Below are positions 13,424 through 21,896 of a stretch of 38,772 nt of DNA, one piece after another (within the stretch, counting starts at the first letter, position 1; every line of letters starts with the position of its first letter). The stretch comes from a virus. Position numbers and translations under genes: made by a program. The DNA is taken from positions 1 through 38,772 of the IMG/VR virus record IMGVR_UViG_3300009161_000107; one strand, given 5' to 3'. The notes under the pieces were generated by a model, which had not been told where the DNA came from, ran no database searches, and worked only from the letters and a program-made list of their open reading frames with translations.

Positions 13424-13839
13424 TGCAACTCGTTAATATCCTACTCACCATTCTTATCATGTCTTTATTCTGTCAAGGAATGAGTATACTATTTTGGGAA
13501 GAAATGATATTCGAGGGACTTGGAAAGTGGTATAATCATTCTTATAGTGTGATTGAGCAATGGAACAATTACCAAAAGAGCATAAGTAACAGGCGGTCCG
13601 CTGGATTTGAAACGAAAGAGGAGGAGGCGCCAGTAAAGCCTAACTTTTATAACTATTTTATTAAAAACGGATTGAAACCCGTAATCGGTTGCGTTATATG
13701 TTATTCATCTTTTTGGGGGACGATAATATTTATCTTGCTTAAATACATTCAAATTTCACCTATATCCTTTCAGACATTACCCGAATGGATAATATCTTGT
13801 ACTAGTTGCGCTTACCTTAATTATAAATTGAATCAATGA
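13423..13839 (+). CDS. Membrane protein with a CVIC motif, 138 aa
   Basis: The product has an N-terminal hydrophobic helix (LVNILLTILIMSLFCQGMSI) and a charged middle with a basic/acidic linker. A second membrane region comes near residues 85-110, introduced by GCVICYSSFWGTIIFIL. The CxxC next to a membrane helix and the SSFWG signature recur, as far as I recall, in uncharacterised proteins of Bacteroidota phages. It overlaps both neighbours (ATG on the previous stop; 4 bases into the next). A membrane protein just before the tail chaperone is unexpected for a structural role; it may be an infection-time factor. Confidence 0.62.
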   Translation: MQLVNILLTILIMSLFCQGMSILFWEEMIFEGLGKWYNHSYSVIEQWNNYQKSISNRRSAGFETKEEEAPVKPNFYNYFIKNGLKPVIGCVICYSSFWGTIIFILLKYIQISPISFQTLPEWIISCTSCAYLNYKLNQ

Positions 13840-14492
13840 TTGCGAAATACCTTTGGAAATACTTCAAGAAAGACCTATTAAAGTTCTATGTTTCAGAGCA
13901 AGGAAAGCCCGTTGGGTTTGCCGAATTGGAATATAGGATGACCGATTCTAACGGAAAAAAATACTATGGGTTCGGAAAGAATATGTCGATGCCTGTTCTT
14001 CGATTCGGTAAGTTACAGGAGTACATCATGTGGATGTCTGCGGGTCTTACTGGAGTGGAGTTAGATAAGCTAATAGATGTCGCTGATAAGGCGGTATTCG
14101 ATGGCCTAGGTAACCCGAAGAATGCGGCGAAGGTAGGAAGTATACTCTATCAGATAAGAGAGCGCAAGGGGATGGTATTACATCATGAGTTACTGATTAA
14201 CTTTATCTCAGTTCAATTGGTAAGGGAGGATGAATCGATAACTGATTTCGATAATGACATTCATATGGAGAAGGTAGACCAATTCTTAATCGATACAAAA
14301 ACGAATCCTTTGTTTTTTTTTCAGCTACCCGAATTGAGCAAACTCTGGCATTTATTGAAGATGTCCGAAAGCGAATGGAAATTATATTGGGCAGAATCGG
14401 AATTGCAACAAAAGGCCCTTCTGGAAAGTCTGAAAATATATCAGCAAGAAAGCGAATTGAAAACTTCCGCAACCAGCAAAAGTCAGAAATGA
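13836..14492 (+). CDS. Tail assembly chaperone, zero-frame product (gpG-like)
   Basis: This 218-residue protein sits directly before the tape measure gene, the usual place of the tail assembly chaperone pair. The N-terminal part has beta-like segments (GKPVGFAELEYRM), and the middle is helical. Codons 160-162 are three Phe encoded by a run of nine T (14313-14321). The -1 frame is open from 14258 to the stop at 14617, while the zero frame continues to 14492, so 171 bases are read in two frames. As in lambda gpG/gpGT, the short form and the frameshifted form would coat the tape measure during tail assembly. No sequence similarity to gpG is claimed. Confidence 0.68.
   Translation: MIAKYLWKYFKKDLLKFYVSEQGKPVGFAELEYRMTDSNGKKYYGFGKNMSMPVLRFGKLQEYIMWMSAGLTGVELDKLIDVADKAVFDGLGNPKNAAKVGSILYQIRERKGMVLHHELLINFISVQLVREDESITDFDNDIHMEKVDQFLIDTKTNPLFFFQLPELSKLWHLLKMSESEWKLYWAESELQQKALLESLKIYQQESELKTSATSKSQK
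14315..14321 (+). other. Slippery heptamer T TTT TTT for -1 frameshifting
   Basis: The heptamer lies within T9 (14313-14321), in the zero frame ...TTG TTT TTT TTT CAG. A slip by one base joins the zero frame to the -1 frame, which is open from 14258. Slippery runs of this kind before the tape measure gene are conserved across siphoviruses. Whether a stimulating hairpin follows was not determined. A run of nine T could also be miscounted in sequencing; open reading on both sides fits either case. Confidence 0.62.
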
Positions 14493-14617
14493 TGCTAATG
14501 GCCGAAGGGAATATATCGGAGTATAACACTATAAAGAAGTTATCCGTAGAAGATTACTTATTAAAATTTGATAATTTTATTTCCGCGATTGAAATTAAGC
14601 AAAGGCAAAACAAATAG
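14321..14617 (+). CDS. Tail assembly chaperone frameshift extension (gpT-like part)
   Basis: Read in the -1 frame from the slippery site, this region adds 98 residues to the first 162 of the chaperone, giving a fusion of about 260 residues. The extension starts SATRIEQTLAFIEDVRKRME and ends FDNFISAIEIKQRQNK. It is a convincing amphipathic, charged helical sequence, not a random shadow. An internal ATG at 14375 exists but would remove the first helix. The stop is two bases before the tape measure ATG, the normal arrangement for the frameshifted product. In lambda-like phages this part binds the growing tail tube. Confidence 0.62.
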   Translation, partial: SATRIEQTLAFIEDVRKRMEIILGRIGIATKGPSGKSENISARKRIENFRNQQKSEMMLMAEGNISEYNTIKKLSVEDYLLKFDNFISAIEIKQRQNK

Positions 14618-14619
14618 TA

Positions 14620-16914
14620 ATGGCTGAACAAATAGTAGTTGAATATAAAGTTGAGTTAGGCAACCTAAAGGCCAAGCTAACTGAACTAGAAAAACAACTT
14701 AATAAGACTGGAGAGACCGCAAAGAAGGCGGGAAAAGAAACATCTAATAGTCTTTCATCAATTGGAAAGATAGGACAAAGCCTTGACGACCAATTTAAGG
14801 AATTGGGAAAAGGTATTATAGCTGCATTTGCTGTTACCGAAGTAATTAATTTCGGTAAAGAATCCATAAAGGCTTTCCAAGAGGCAGAATTAAATGCTAC
14901 TAAATTAAAATTTTCTTTAATTAATATTGGAAAAGAAGGTGGTGCTGCATTTGAAAGATTAATTAATCAATCCGCAGAACTTCAAGATAAATCTATTTTT
15001 TCAGATGACGACATTCAAAGAGCGCAAACTCAGTTAGTACAATTCGGATTAACTTCTAATGAGGTTGAAAAGTTAATACCTAAGATACTTGACTTAGCCT
15101 CGGCTACAGGAACTGACCTTGGACAGGCAACCGATACGGTTATAATGGGAGTTAATGGAGTAACTAGAGGGTTAAAACCTTTAGGCCTTGAATTTGTAAA
15201 TACTGGAGACAAGGCTCAGAATCTTGCAATTATAACAGATAAGTTAAATAAATACCAAGGTCAGACTCAATCCGTTTTAGAGACATCTTCTGGAGCATGG
15301 AAGAGGTGGGCGAATATTATTGATGATTCTGGAGAAACATTAGGCGGCTTCTTACTTACCTATGTAGATGAATTCTCTGCATTTGGAAAAATTATTGGTG
15401 CTGTTTTTGATAAGATAACAGGCAAGACAAAAGAACTTGAAGGAGAAAAAGTAAAATCTTTTGCTGAAAAATATGCAGAAGCTAGTAAAAAAGGTAAGAA
15501 TGAATTAATAAAAGAGCAAGAAGCAACTATTAAAGTAATTGAGGATACTAATAAACTTTTTGATATTAGAACCTCTAAGGATGTTTCTGCTACTTTAAAG
15601 AAAATTAGTAACGGAATAGCTGAGGCTAAAAGATTAAGAGATGAAATTGAGTTGGCAAAGAATCCTCCTAAAGGGAATCTTGGCAAAACGCAAGAGCAGA
15701 TAGATAAGGAACAGGCAATAAAAGATGCCGCCGCCGCAAAAGAAAAAGCCGCTCAAGAAAAATTAGCTGCTGATTTACTTGCCGCCTTTGAGGCCTTGAA
15801 AAGTAAAGAGATAGAATTAACTAAGGCAGCAAATATACAACTTGCCAAATCCGAAATTGATAAGGTAAACATAGCTAGCGAGGCCACGGCTGCCGAACTA
15901 TCTTTACTATATGAGAAGACAGATAAAGGAGTAGCTGCAACTGAGGAATATAACTTAGCTATCCTTGCAAACGATAAGGCAACCAATGATAAGATAAGAG
16001 AACTTCAAAAGAAAAAATGGGATGAAGAACAAGCAAATAGAGAAAAGGACCTAAAAGCCGCTGATGACGGATTTGCAGAATTTAAAGCCTTATTTATTAA
16101 GAATAATGCAGACTTAAAGACCATAAATAAAAAGGCCGCTGAGGATAAGCAAACATTAAGAGACCAAGAACTACAGGCCTCTAATGACATATTAACGGCT
16201 CTCGGTGATGCAAATAACTCAGCATTAAATTTAGAACTTGCAAACCTTCAAGAGCAACTAGATAAAAAACAAATTACTCAAGAGCAATTTGACCAAAAGA
16301 CCAGAGCCGCTAAAAGGGCATCCGCTGAAAACGATAAGGCTTTACAAATATTTTCCATTACAATAAATACCGCAGCAGCTATAGTAAAGATGCTAGCAGA
16401 CCCAGGCGGATTTGCGGGAGTTGGATTATCAATAGCTGCGGGAATAGCGGGCCTTGCTCAATTGGCTCTAGTAGCCTCTCAGCCATTGCCAGCATTTGCA
16501 TCGGGTACGGATTTCGTTGGATTGGGAAGGAATAGAAGAGGAATAGATACTATACCCGCCTTACTTAATGAGGGTGAGGCTATCATTCCAACGGCTCAGA
16601 ATGCACAATATCCTGGCCTTTCTAAGGCTTGGATTTCTGGAGGTCTTGATAAATATATTCTATCGAATTTCGTCGCTCCCGCAATAAATGAACACAGAAA
16701 AAAAATTGATGCTAAAAATTCTGATTCTTTTGCCTCTGAAATTGCTAGGGCCATTTTAATAAATCAAAGAGGATTTAATGATAAAAACTTAGTAGACTCA
16801 GACGTTAAGACTAGAGAGATATTAAGACTTCAATCAAAGTATCTTAAAAATATGGCATCCTCCTTATCAGATTCAAATGCTAAGATAATAAGGAAGCGGG
16901 GTTGGAATGTTTAG
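14620..16914 (+). CDS. Tape measure protein
   Basis: The 764-residue protein begins with a helical segment (LGNLKAKLTELEKQLNKTGE), followed by a conserved tape measure core (IQRAQTQLVQFGLTSNEVEKL, then SATGTDLGQATDTVIMGVNG, near residues 129-182). Long Ala/Lys/Glu coiled coils fill 330-580. A hydrophobic stretch (IVKMLADPGGFAGVGLSIA) lies near 587-605, and the C-terminal GIDTIPALLNEGEAIIP motif is typical of siphovirus tape measures. It sets tail length and is ejected into the cell membrane. From the usual rule of about 0.15 nm per residue, a tail near 115 nm is expected. Two chaperone products are encoded just upstream. Confidence 0.9.
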   Translation: MAEQIVVEYKVELGNLKAKLTELEKQLNKTGETAKKAGKETSNSLSSIGKIGQSLDDQFKELGKGIIAAFAVTEVINFGKESIKAFQEAELNATKLKFSLINIGKEGGAAFERLINQSAELQDKSIFSDDDIQRAQTQLVQFGLTSNEVEKLIPKILDLASATGTDLGQATDTVIMGVNGVTRGLKPLGLEFVNTGDKAQNLAIITDKLNKYQGQTQSVLETSSGAWKRWANIIDDSGETLGGFLLTYVDEFSAFGKIIGAVFDKITGKTKELEGEKVKSFAEKYAEASKKGKNELIKEQEATIKVIEDTNKLFDIRTSKDVSATLKKISNGIAEAKRLRDEIELAKNPPKGNLGKTQEQIDKEQAIKDAAAAKEKAAQEKLAADLLAAFEALKSKEIELTKAANIQLAKSEIDKVNIASEATAAELSLLYEKTDKGVAATEEYNLAILANDKATNDKIRELQKKKWDEEQANREKDLKAADDGFAEFKALFIKNNADLKTINKKAAEDKQTLRDQELQASNDILTALGDANNSALNLELANLQEQLDKKQITQEQFDQKTRAAKRASAENDKALQIFSITINTAAAIVKMLADPGGFAGVGLSIAAGIAGLAQLALVASQPLPAFASGTDFVGLGRNRRGIDTIPALLNEGEAIIPTAQNAQYPGLSKAWISGGLDKYILSNFVAPAINEHRKKIDAKNSDSFASEIARAILINQRGFNDKNLVDSDVKTREILRLQSKYLKNMASSLSDSNAKIIRKRGWNV

Positions 16915-18586
16915 GATGTCAATAAATGGAGTCTCAATTAATGACCTTCCAGAGGCTCTAATGAATTCAAAGATTAAAATAAAAAGGGATTCAAAGTTAA
17001 AGTTTTTATCGGCGAATTATATTGCCGATTTAGTATTTAATGGAGACGCATATTCAGTAATTCTAGCCGCCGCAAATCTTTATTCTAATTGCGGATTTAT
17101 TGACGCCGTTATCGAAAAAAAATGTGGTCAAAATTGGAACCTTTATTTTGCTGGAGTAATTGATTTATCCACTATTGAACACAACCTATCTAGATGCTGG
17201 ATTAAAACTAATATAGAGGACGAAAATCTATCCTCGTTAATAATTAACAGGAAGTCGATTGCCGTTCCAGCAAAAGCATCCAAGTCAATTTCTGGAGTTC
17301 CTATTTCAACAATATCAGATTACGGAATTGCTATTACCAACTATGATATAGCATGGACGGTTAATCGTAACGTATGGAATGCATTTAATGTATTATCTCA
17401 CATCGTTAGTTATATAACAGATGGTAAAGTTATTATCGTATCTGATTTCTTTCAAATTACGACATCACAACTAGAAGAATGGTTATATTACCAAGCCCCT
17501 AATACTTCTATATCATTTAATTGGACTGACCCATTCGGACAGAGTAGTAGTTTGTTTTGGCCTTATCCTCCATCGCATACCGTTAACGAGAGAGCATCGG
17601 CAATAGGTTACCAAGTATCAGACCAACCTTATGACTTCAACAGAGGATTTATGTTCTCTGGAACGACAGGGAATACCGTTGTTTTAAGAAGTCCTTTAGA
17701 AATGGGTCTTACTCCTTATACTTATTTATTTTCATCACTTACAAAGTCTCAGACATTAGTAAGGGGAGGAAAGAATCTAGCCATTACCAATGGAGAAAGG
17801 TTAAGAAATGGAGGCCTTCAAACTGACCTTGAATTATCATTCGAAGATTTATTCTTAGAACTAGACCATATATTTAATCTATCATTTAGGATGGAAAATA
17901 TAAATGGACAAATATATATGAGGCTAGAGCCTTTAGAGTATTTCTTCACGAATTCAAATATACTTAATTTAGATTCTATTCCAGAATTAATTCAGACATC
18001 AAACAATGAGTTTTCTTATTCATTTTTGACCACGGGAGAATCGGCTGGAATATTACCAGCTACTAGGTTACAATCATGGGTTTCTGAGGCAGATTGCGCT
18101 ACTGATAGCAAAAACATTGAAACGAAATATATTACCGATGCCAATGCAATAGATACGCAAATAGGTAGTTCTGTTAATAATAATGATACTTCAATTTATT
18201 TGTTAGAAACAGAATTTAACGCGGGAATATTTAGAGCCACTACCTACTATACTACAGAATGGATGCCTACTTACTTGAATAGGTTATTGATTTATAAAAA
18301 TGCCATGATTATGAATTATAACAGAATCAAAAATCATATGTTTGGTGGGTCATCTGATTACAGGAGAGAGGGTAGAGTTTTAATTAATAATTCTCCAATA
18401 ATATTCTCAAAAGAAATATCCTTCGAGACCGCATTGAACGAATCGCAAATTCAATCTTTAATATCTGGACAAACTGATTTTATTACTTTTTCTGATGGAA
18501 GAGGTAATTATGGAAAAGGATGGATTCTAGACGTTGAAATTGATAATAAAAATGGAATTTCTACATTTAAATTACTAACCGAATAA
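16907..18586 (+). CDS. Probable distal tail or baseplate protein, 559 aa
   Basis: The family is not recognised with certainty. It follows the tape measure, the place of distal tail and tail-associated proteins in siphoviruses. Early segments (MSINGVSINDLPEALMNS, then IKIKRDSKLKFL) resemble the start of a distal tail beta-domain, and the rest is mixed beta with many aromatic residues. The first ATG at 16907 overlaps the tape measure end; an ATG at 16916, just past that stop, is an equally good start and drops three residues. It ends on the ATG of the next gene (TAATG). Confidence 0.62.
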   Translation: MFRMSINGVSINDLPEALMNSKIKIKRDSKLKFLSANYIADLVFNGDAYSVILAAANLYSNCGFIDAVIEKKCGQNWNLYFAGVIDLSTIEHNLSRCWIKTNIEDENLSSLIINRKSIAVPAKASKSISGVPISTISDYGIAITNYDIAWTVNRNVWNAFNVLSHIVSYITDGKVIIVSDFFQITTSQLEEWLYYQAPNTSISFNWTDPFGQSSSLFWPYPPSHTVNERASAIGYQVSDQPYDFNRGFMFSGTTGNTVVLRSPLEMGLTPYTYLFSSLTKSQTLVRGGKNLAITNGERLRNGGLQTDLELSFEDLFLELDHIFNLSFRMENINGQIYMRLEPLEYFFTNSNILNLDSIPELIQTSNNEFSYSFLTTGESAGILPATRLQSWVSEADCATDSKNIETKYITDANAIDTQIGSSVNNNDTSIYLLETEFNAGIFRATTYYTTEWMPTYLNRLLIYKNAMIMNYNRIKNHMFGGSSDYRREGRVLINNSPIIFSKEISFETALNESQIQSLISGQTDFITFSDGRGNYGKGWILDVEIDNKNGISTFKLLTE

Positions 18587-20289
18587 TGGGCCTAATAATA
18601 ATTCCTAACCAACCCGTATCCTTTGAAGATACTACAGATTCTTGCAAATGTACAACGACTTTAAAGTATAACCAATTAGTTAACTTTGGAGACGTTACTC
18701 AATTCCAAGTAAAGCTAGAGGCTTGCAACGATGCCGAGCAATTAATTCCAGACTCTGGATTTGATGGGGAGCCTAATGTTTCTTGGATTCTTCCATCTGA
18801 TTATACTATTGGATTCTCTCAATTATGCCGAGGAGATACTACAGGAACATCAAGCGCAGAAGCGGACCTATCCGTTATATCAACTCCAGGCGTTTACCAA
18901 GTAACTTTAGTCGTTGCTTCTGGAAGCGCTTACTTTAAACTTGTAGGAACAGACTTTAGTTATACAAGCGAAGAAGTTGGAGAGGGAATAAATATTTTTA
19001 CTTTTTTCTTTTACGATGACGATGCTACCTTATCGGTTTGTTTATCTCCAAACTCTTGTATTGCATCTATTGAAATGAAAAGAATTTATGCTCCTAGAGT
19101 ATCAGTATTCGCTGAGGATGGTACTTGGATTCATACCTTCAACGGAGAAGATATTAATCAAAATACTATCAATAATCCAGAAGGAGAATTCACATTTGCC
19201 GAGGATACGATGACGTTTTCCCTTAATTGGGATTCTTTGGAAGTATCTGAGGGATGCTATAATATTTGTCTAATTGACCCATGCGATACAACTAATGGAC
19301 AGAACTTAGAGAACTTGGTAGCATGTCCTAATTTTTCAGAAGAATGTTTTGATTCTTCGTGGTTTGCGGATGGTATTAATTTTTCAATATTATTCATGGC
19401 TCAAGGATTGCTTTATCAGTCTCAAAATGACGATGGATTTTTAAGCCTTGAAAGTAAATATACTCCTCTAGTAGAAGGCATATGCTATGATGCCTCCTTT
19501 ACCATTATGCAAGGCGAGACATATCCTTACTATGCCGAGGCAAGGATAGTTACTGAGTCATTCTCTGGAACATGGCAATCTTCTTGGGGTACTTATACTG
19601 AGTCATTCACGGCTCAAGCGGGAGAGCATATATTTATAGAAGTTAGGTCCTTGGTAAACCCTGGCCCAGATACGGAGCATAATATGGCCATCTCTAATAT
19701 CACTTGTAAGGTCGCAGATGAATGTCTTGAATGTGCCTATGATTCCAATATGTTTAAGTTAGGCTCTCATGAATGCACTCACCTAATCAATGTTTGCAAC
19801 AACGACAACGGTATGGGCTTTGTGTTCAATAACTCTGGTTTCTCTCCGAGAATTAGATTGTACTCTAAATATGTGAAGGCAACTTATAAGGCGGAAAGAG
19901 ATTCATTTGAAAATTCTTACGGAAGAAAGTCGGTGCAATATTTTAAAAGAAGAAAAGCAAGACTGTTAAAAATAGATACTTCTCCAGAATATGTCCATGA
20001 CTTCTTATCTACATTGATGGGATATGACCATTTGTGGATAGCATCTGTAGAATACTTTGTTATTGATGAGGAGTACAATCCTATATACAATGACCTTGAC
20101 GATGAATTTGCTTCTGTAGAAATAAACATAGAAGAAAAAATTCAGCTAGTACAGAATGTTAACTGCGGTGATAATGGAAATATTTGCATATTAACCGCTC
20201 AAGGATATCTAGCTGACCCTTCTGACCCAGAATATGTTCTAGGAGACCCTCAAGGAAGATGCCTCAATGCACCTATAAATATTGAATAA
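18586..20289 (+). CDS. Large tail/adhesin-like protein, 567 aa
   Basis: The sequence is rich in beta strands, aromatic residues and cysteines (over twenty). Two similar modules occur near residues 55-160 and 243-380: each has an opening such as SGFDGEPNVSWILPSDYT or CPNFSEECFDSSWFADG, a GVYQVTLVV or GICYDASFTI strand and an ANITCK-like end. This resembles the carbohydrate-binding jelly-roll domains of tail adhesins. I infer a receptor-binding or tip protein at the tail end. It is translated from the stop of the 559-aa gene. Domain homology is judged by eye only. Confidence 0.55.
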   Translation: MGLIIIPNQPVSFEDTTDSCKCTTTLKYNQLVNFGDVTQFQVKLEACNDAEQLIPDSGFDGEPNVSWILPSDYTIGFSQLCRGDTTGTSSAEADLSVISTPGVYQVTLVVASGSAYFKLVGTDFSYTSEEVGEGINIFTFFFYDDDATLSVCLSPNSCIASIEMKRIYAPRVSVFAEDGTWIHTFNGEDINQNTINNPEGEFTFAEDTMTFSLNWDSLEVSEGCYNICLIDPCDTTNGQNLENLVACPNFSEECFDSSWFADGINFSILFMAQGLLYQSQNDDGFLSLESKYTPLVEGICYDASFTIMQGETYPYYAEARIVTESFSGTWQSSWGTYTESFTAQAGEHIFIEVRSLVNPGPDTEHNMAISNITCKVADECLECAYDSNMFKLGSHECTHLINVCNNDNGMGFVFNNSGFSPRIRLYSKYVKATYKAERDSFENSYGRKSVQYFKRRKARLLKIDTSPEYVHDFLSTLMGYDHLWIASVEYFVIDEEYNPIYNDLDDEFASVEINIEEKIQLVQNVNCGDNGNICILTAQGYLADPSDPEYVLGDPQGRCLNAPINIE

Positions 20290-20313
20290 TTAACAATTTA
20301 AAAATTAAATAAA

Positions 20314-21141
20314 ATGCCAACACCATGCTCATCAAGTAAATCGATAGGAAACTACTCTCAAAATCCTTCTATAGATTCGGGAGATATATTCTTAGTTCAA
20401 AAAGGAACAGAGTATAAAAAAGAGCCTAGAGAGGCTCACATTGCAACTCAAAACGAAGTAAATCTAGGTATTAACTCAACTAAGTACGTTACTCCAGCTA
20501 CCCTCAAATCAACTCCAAAGCAAGACCTAGGAGTATTTGATTTTGGAAGTTTTTTGCTATACGATATGCCAGCAGATAATGAGACCTTTACAATTGAAGT
20601 TGATTCAATTCCTGTGGTATTTGAGTTTACTTCTGGAGGTGGAGTAACCGTTGGAGATGTAGAAGTTGTAAAAGGAGTATCACTTGCCTTAACCGCTGAT
20701 AGTTGGATTCTTGCAATTAACTCCTCTATAGCTCCTATTTCTCCAATTATTAATCCATCGAATAGTGCCTTGATAAATTGGATAACTGATGAAGCAAATA
20801 AAACGGTAGTATTAACCGATGGTACTTCTGGTGATATTCTTTTTTCTCAAGCGGGAGGCGAGAGGGCAGCAGCTAATACAATTCCAATTTATAGAGAATA
20901 CACAATTCAAGCCTCAGATAGTGCTGCTGGCTTTGTTATGTTTCGCTTTCCTGTATCTTCATTTCCAGACGGGATATTGATGCAAGTATTTTCTGCAACA
21001 CCAAATGGGGCAAATGATGACAATGCTTATGATTATGCGCTTACAGACAATTATACTATTACTAATGGAGATATTAACTTAACTTTAGTTTCTATAACCT
21101 CTACTTATATTGTTAAAATTTTTGGAATAGGCTTAATATAA
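20314..21141 (+). CDS. Probable tail fibre protein, 275 aa
   Basis: The N-terminal third has the segment HIATQNEVNLGINSTKYVTPATLKS near residues 47-71, the recurrent neck motif of many phage tail fibres (the ATQ-EVN-G...K-VTP-TL pattern), which precedes the shaft. The rest is beta-rich, with an IPVVFEFTSGGGV strand region and a C-terminal domain of about 90 residues that could bind receptors. A 24-base A/T-rich gap separates it from the adhesin gene. A promoter and leader follow it, so it ends this operon segment. Confidence 0.68.
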   Translation: MPTPCSSSKSIGNYSQNPSIDSGDIFLVQKGTEYKKEPREAHIATQNEVNLGINSTKYVTPATLKSTPKQDLGVFDFGSFLLYDMPADNETFTIEVDSIPVVFEFTSGGGVTVGDVEVVKGVSLALTADSWILAINSSIAPISPIINPSNSALINWITDEANKTVVLTDGTSGDILFSQAGGERAAANTIPIYREYTIQASDSAAGFVMFRFPVSSFPDGILMQVFSATPNGANDDNAYDYALTDNYTITNGDINLTLVSITSTYIVKIFGIGLI

Positions 21142-21174
21142 CGAATAAATTTCGTATATTGCCCCCTCATTCTG

Positions 21175-21182
21175 TATATTTG
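21175..21182 (+). promoter_or_regulatory. Candidate strong late promoter before the major tail protein
   Basis: TATATTTG is a perfect Bacteroidota -7 box in a 105-base non-coding gap. A second TATATTG lies just upstream at about 21165. The leader after it (21190-21246) is AT-rich and ends in an ATTATT-ATG start region. A separate promoter fits a very abundant structural protein. No clean -33 TTTG is present at the right distance. Confidence 0.48.
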
Positions 21183-21246
21183 TTGGCATTCTTTCCGCAG
21201 CCATAATAAAGTCGGATTCTAAATTTAAAATTTAAAATCTATTATT

Positions 21247-21807
21247 ATGGCAAATTGTCTTAATTACGATTGTAATGACCCAATAGGCGACCATATGCCC
21301 AACGATTGTGACGAACTCTTGTTAGGCGGCGTCAATTCAATCATATTACTCGAATGCGATTCTCAACTTACTGACCCTTCCAATGCCGCTCAGATAGTGG
21401 CCGAATTGGCAGCGGGAAGAGCCGTTCAAATTGATAACGTAAAGGTTTCAATCGAAGCGGCCTCACCAATCACAATAGACCCTCCAGTTTCTTGCTCTAC
21501 TCCTAAGTTGATTAACTACGATAGAAGTGGTACTCTCATTGATGGTAACGTCAGCGACAATAACATTTCTGTCTATAATCAAATCTTTGGCGGAAGAAGT
21601 TTCGGTGGATTGATTCTTAACCTATGCGGAACAGAAGATTCTTCTGGTGGTCCTCAAGTATTATGGATTGATAGCAAGATAGAACTTAACGGTTCTTTGA
21701 TTGTTCCAGCAAACAATAACGAGGTTAACAGATTTGAAGGTAAATTCACATGGAGGTCTAAAGGAGACCCATCTATGTACGCTCAGCCTTCTAACATTTT
21801 CCCATAA
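21247..21807 (+). CDS. Probable major tail (tube) protein, 186 aa
   Basis: The product starts with a Cys/Asp-rich segment (MANCLNYDCNDPIGDH) and continues as a beta-rich protein with VKVSIEAASPI and a final RFEGKFTWRSKGDPSMY segment. Strand pattern, size (about 20 kDa) and its own promoter suit the tail tube subunit, which must be made in many copies. I do not recognise a named family. Its place after the fibre genes, instead of before the tape measure, is odd and weakens the call. A decoration protein is the alternative. The tRNA-like element follows 9 bases after its stop. Confidence 0.5.
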   Translation: MANCLNYDCNDPIGDHMPNDCDELLLGGVNSIILLECDSQLTDPSNAAQIVAELAAGRAVQIDNVKVSIEAASPITIDPPVSCSTPKLINYDRSGTLIDGNVSDNNISVYNQIFGGRSFGGLILNLCGTEDSSGGPQVLWIDSKIELNGSLIVPANNNEVNRFEGKFTWRSKGDPSMYAQPSNIFP

Positions 21808-21816
21808 AAAGGAGAT

Positions 21817-21888
21817 TTTAGGATTGAATAATGGTAGTTCGTAATTCCGTAAGGGGTTAAAGTCGGGGTTCGAGTCCCTGTCCTAAGA
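21817..21888 (+). tRNA. tRNA-like element with an abnormal anticodon arm
   Basis: A cloverleaf can be drawn. The acceptor is TTTAGGA/TCCTAAG (21817-21823 with 21881-21887, one wobble), and the D stem is GAAT/GTTC with a GG-containing loop. The T arm CGGGG/CCCTG has the classic loop TTCGAGT, and the discriminator is A. The anticodon arm is irregular. In standard spacing it would show anticodon GTA (Tyr) with C33 and a poor stem. Better pairing gives an 8-base loop (TAATT/GGTTA) or a 6-bp stem closed by GTAA. The length, 72 nt, is normal, and CCA is not encoded (A-C-A follows). It may be a degenerate tRNA, a tRNA-mimic or an unusual suppressor. Confidence 0.5.
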
Positions 21889-21896
21889 CAATTAAA

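Noticed and set aside
15030-16190. Several minus-strand Ser/Ala/Leu-rich frames opposite the tape measure gene
   Set aside because: They mirror the Lys/Ala/Glu coiled-coil code on the plus strand and have no start context.
21817-21888. Prophage attachment site based on a tRNA 3' end
   Set aside because: No integrase or excisionase gene is visible, and the similarity covers the full cloverleaf and not just the 3' half.
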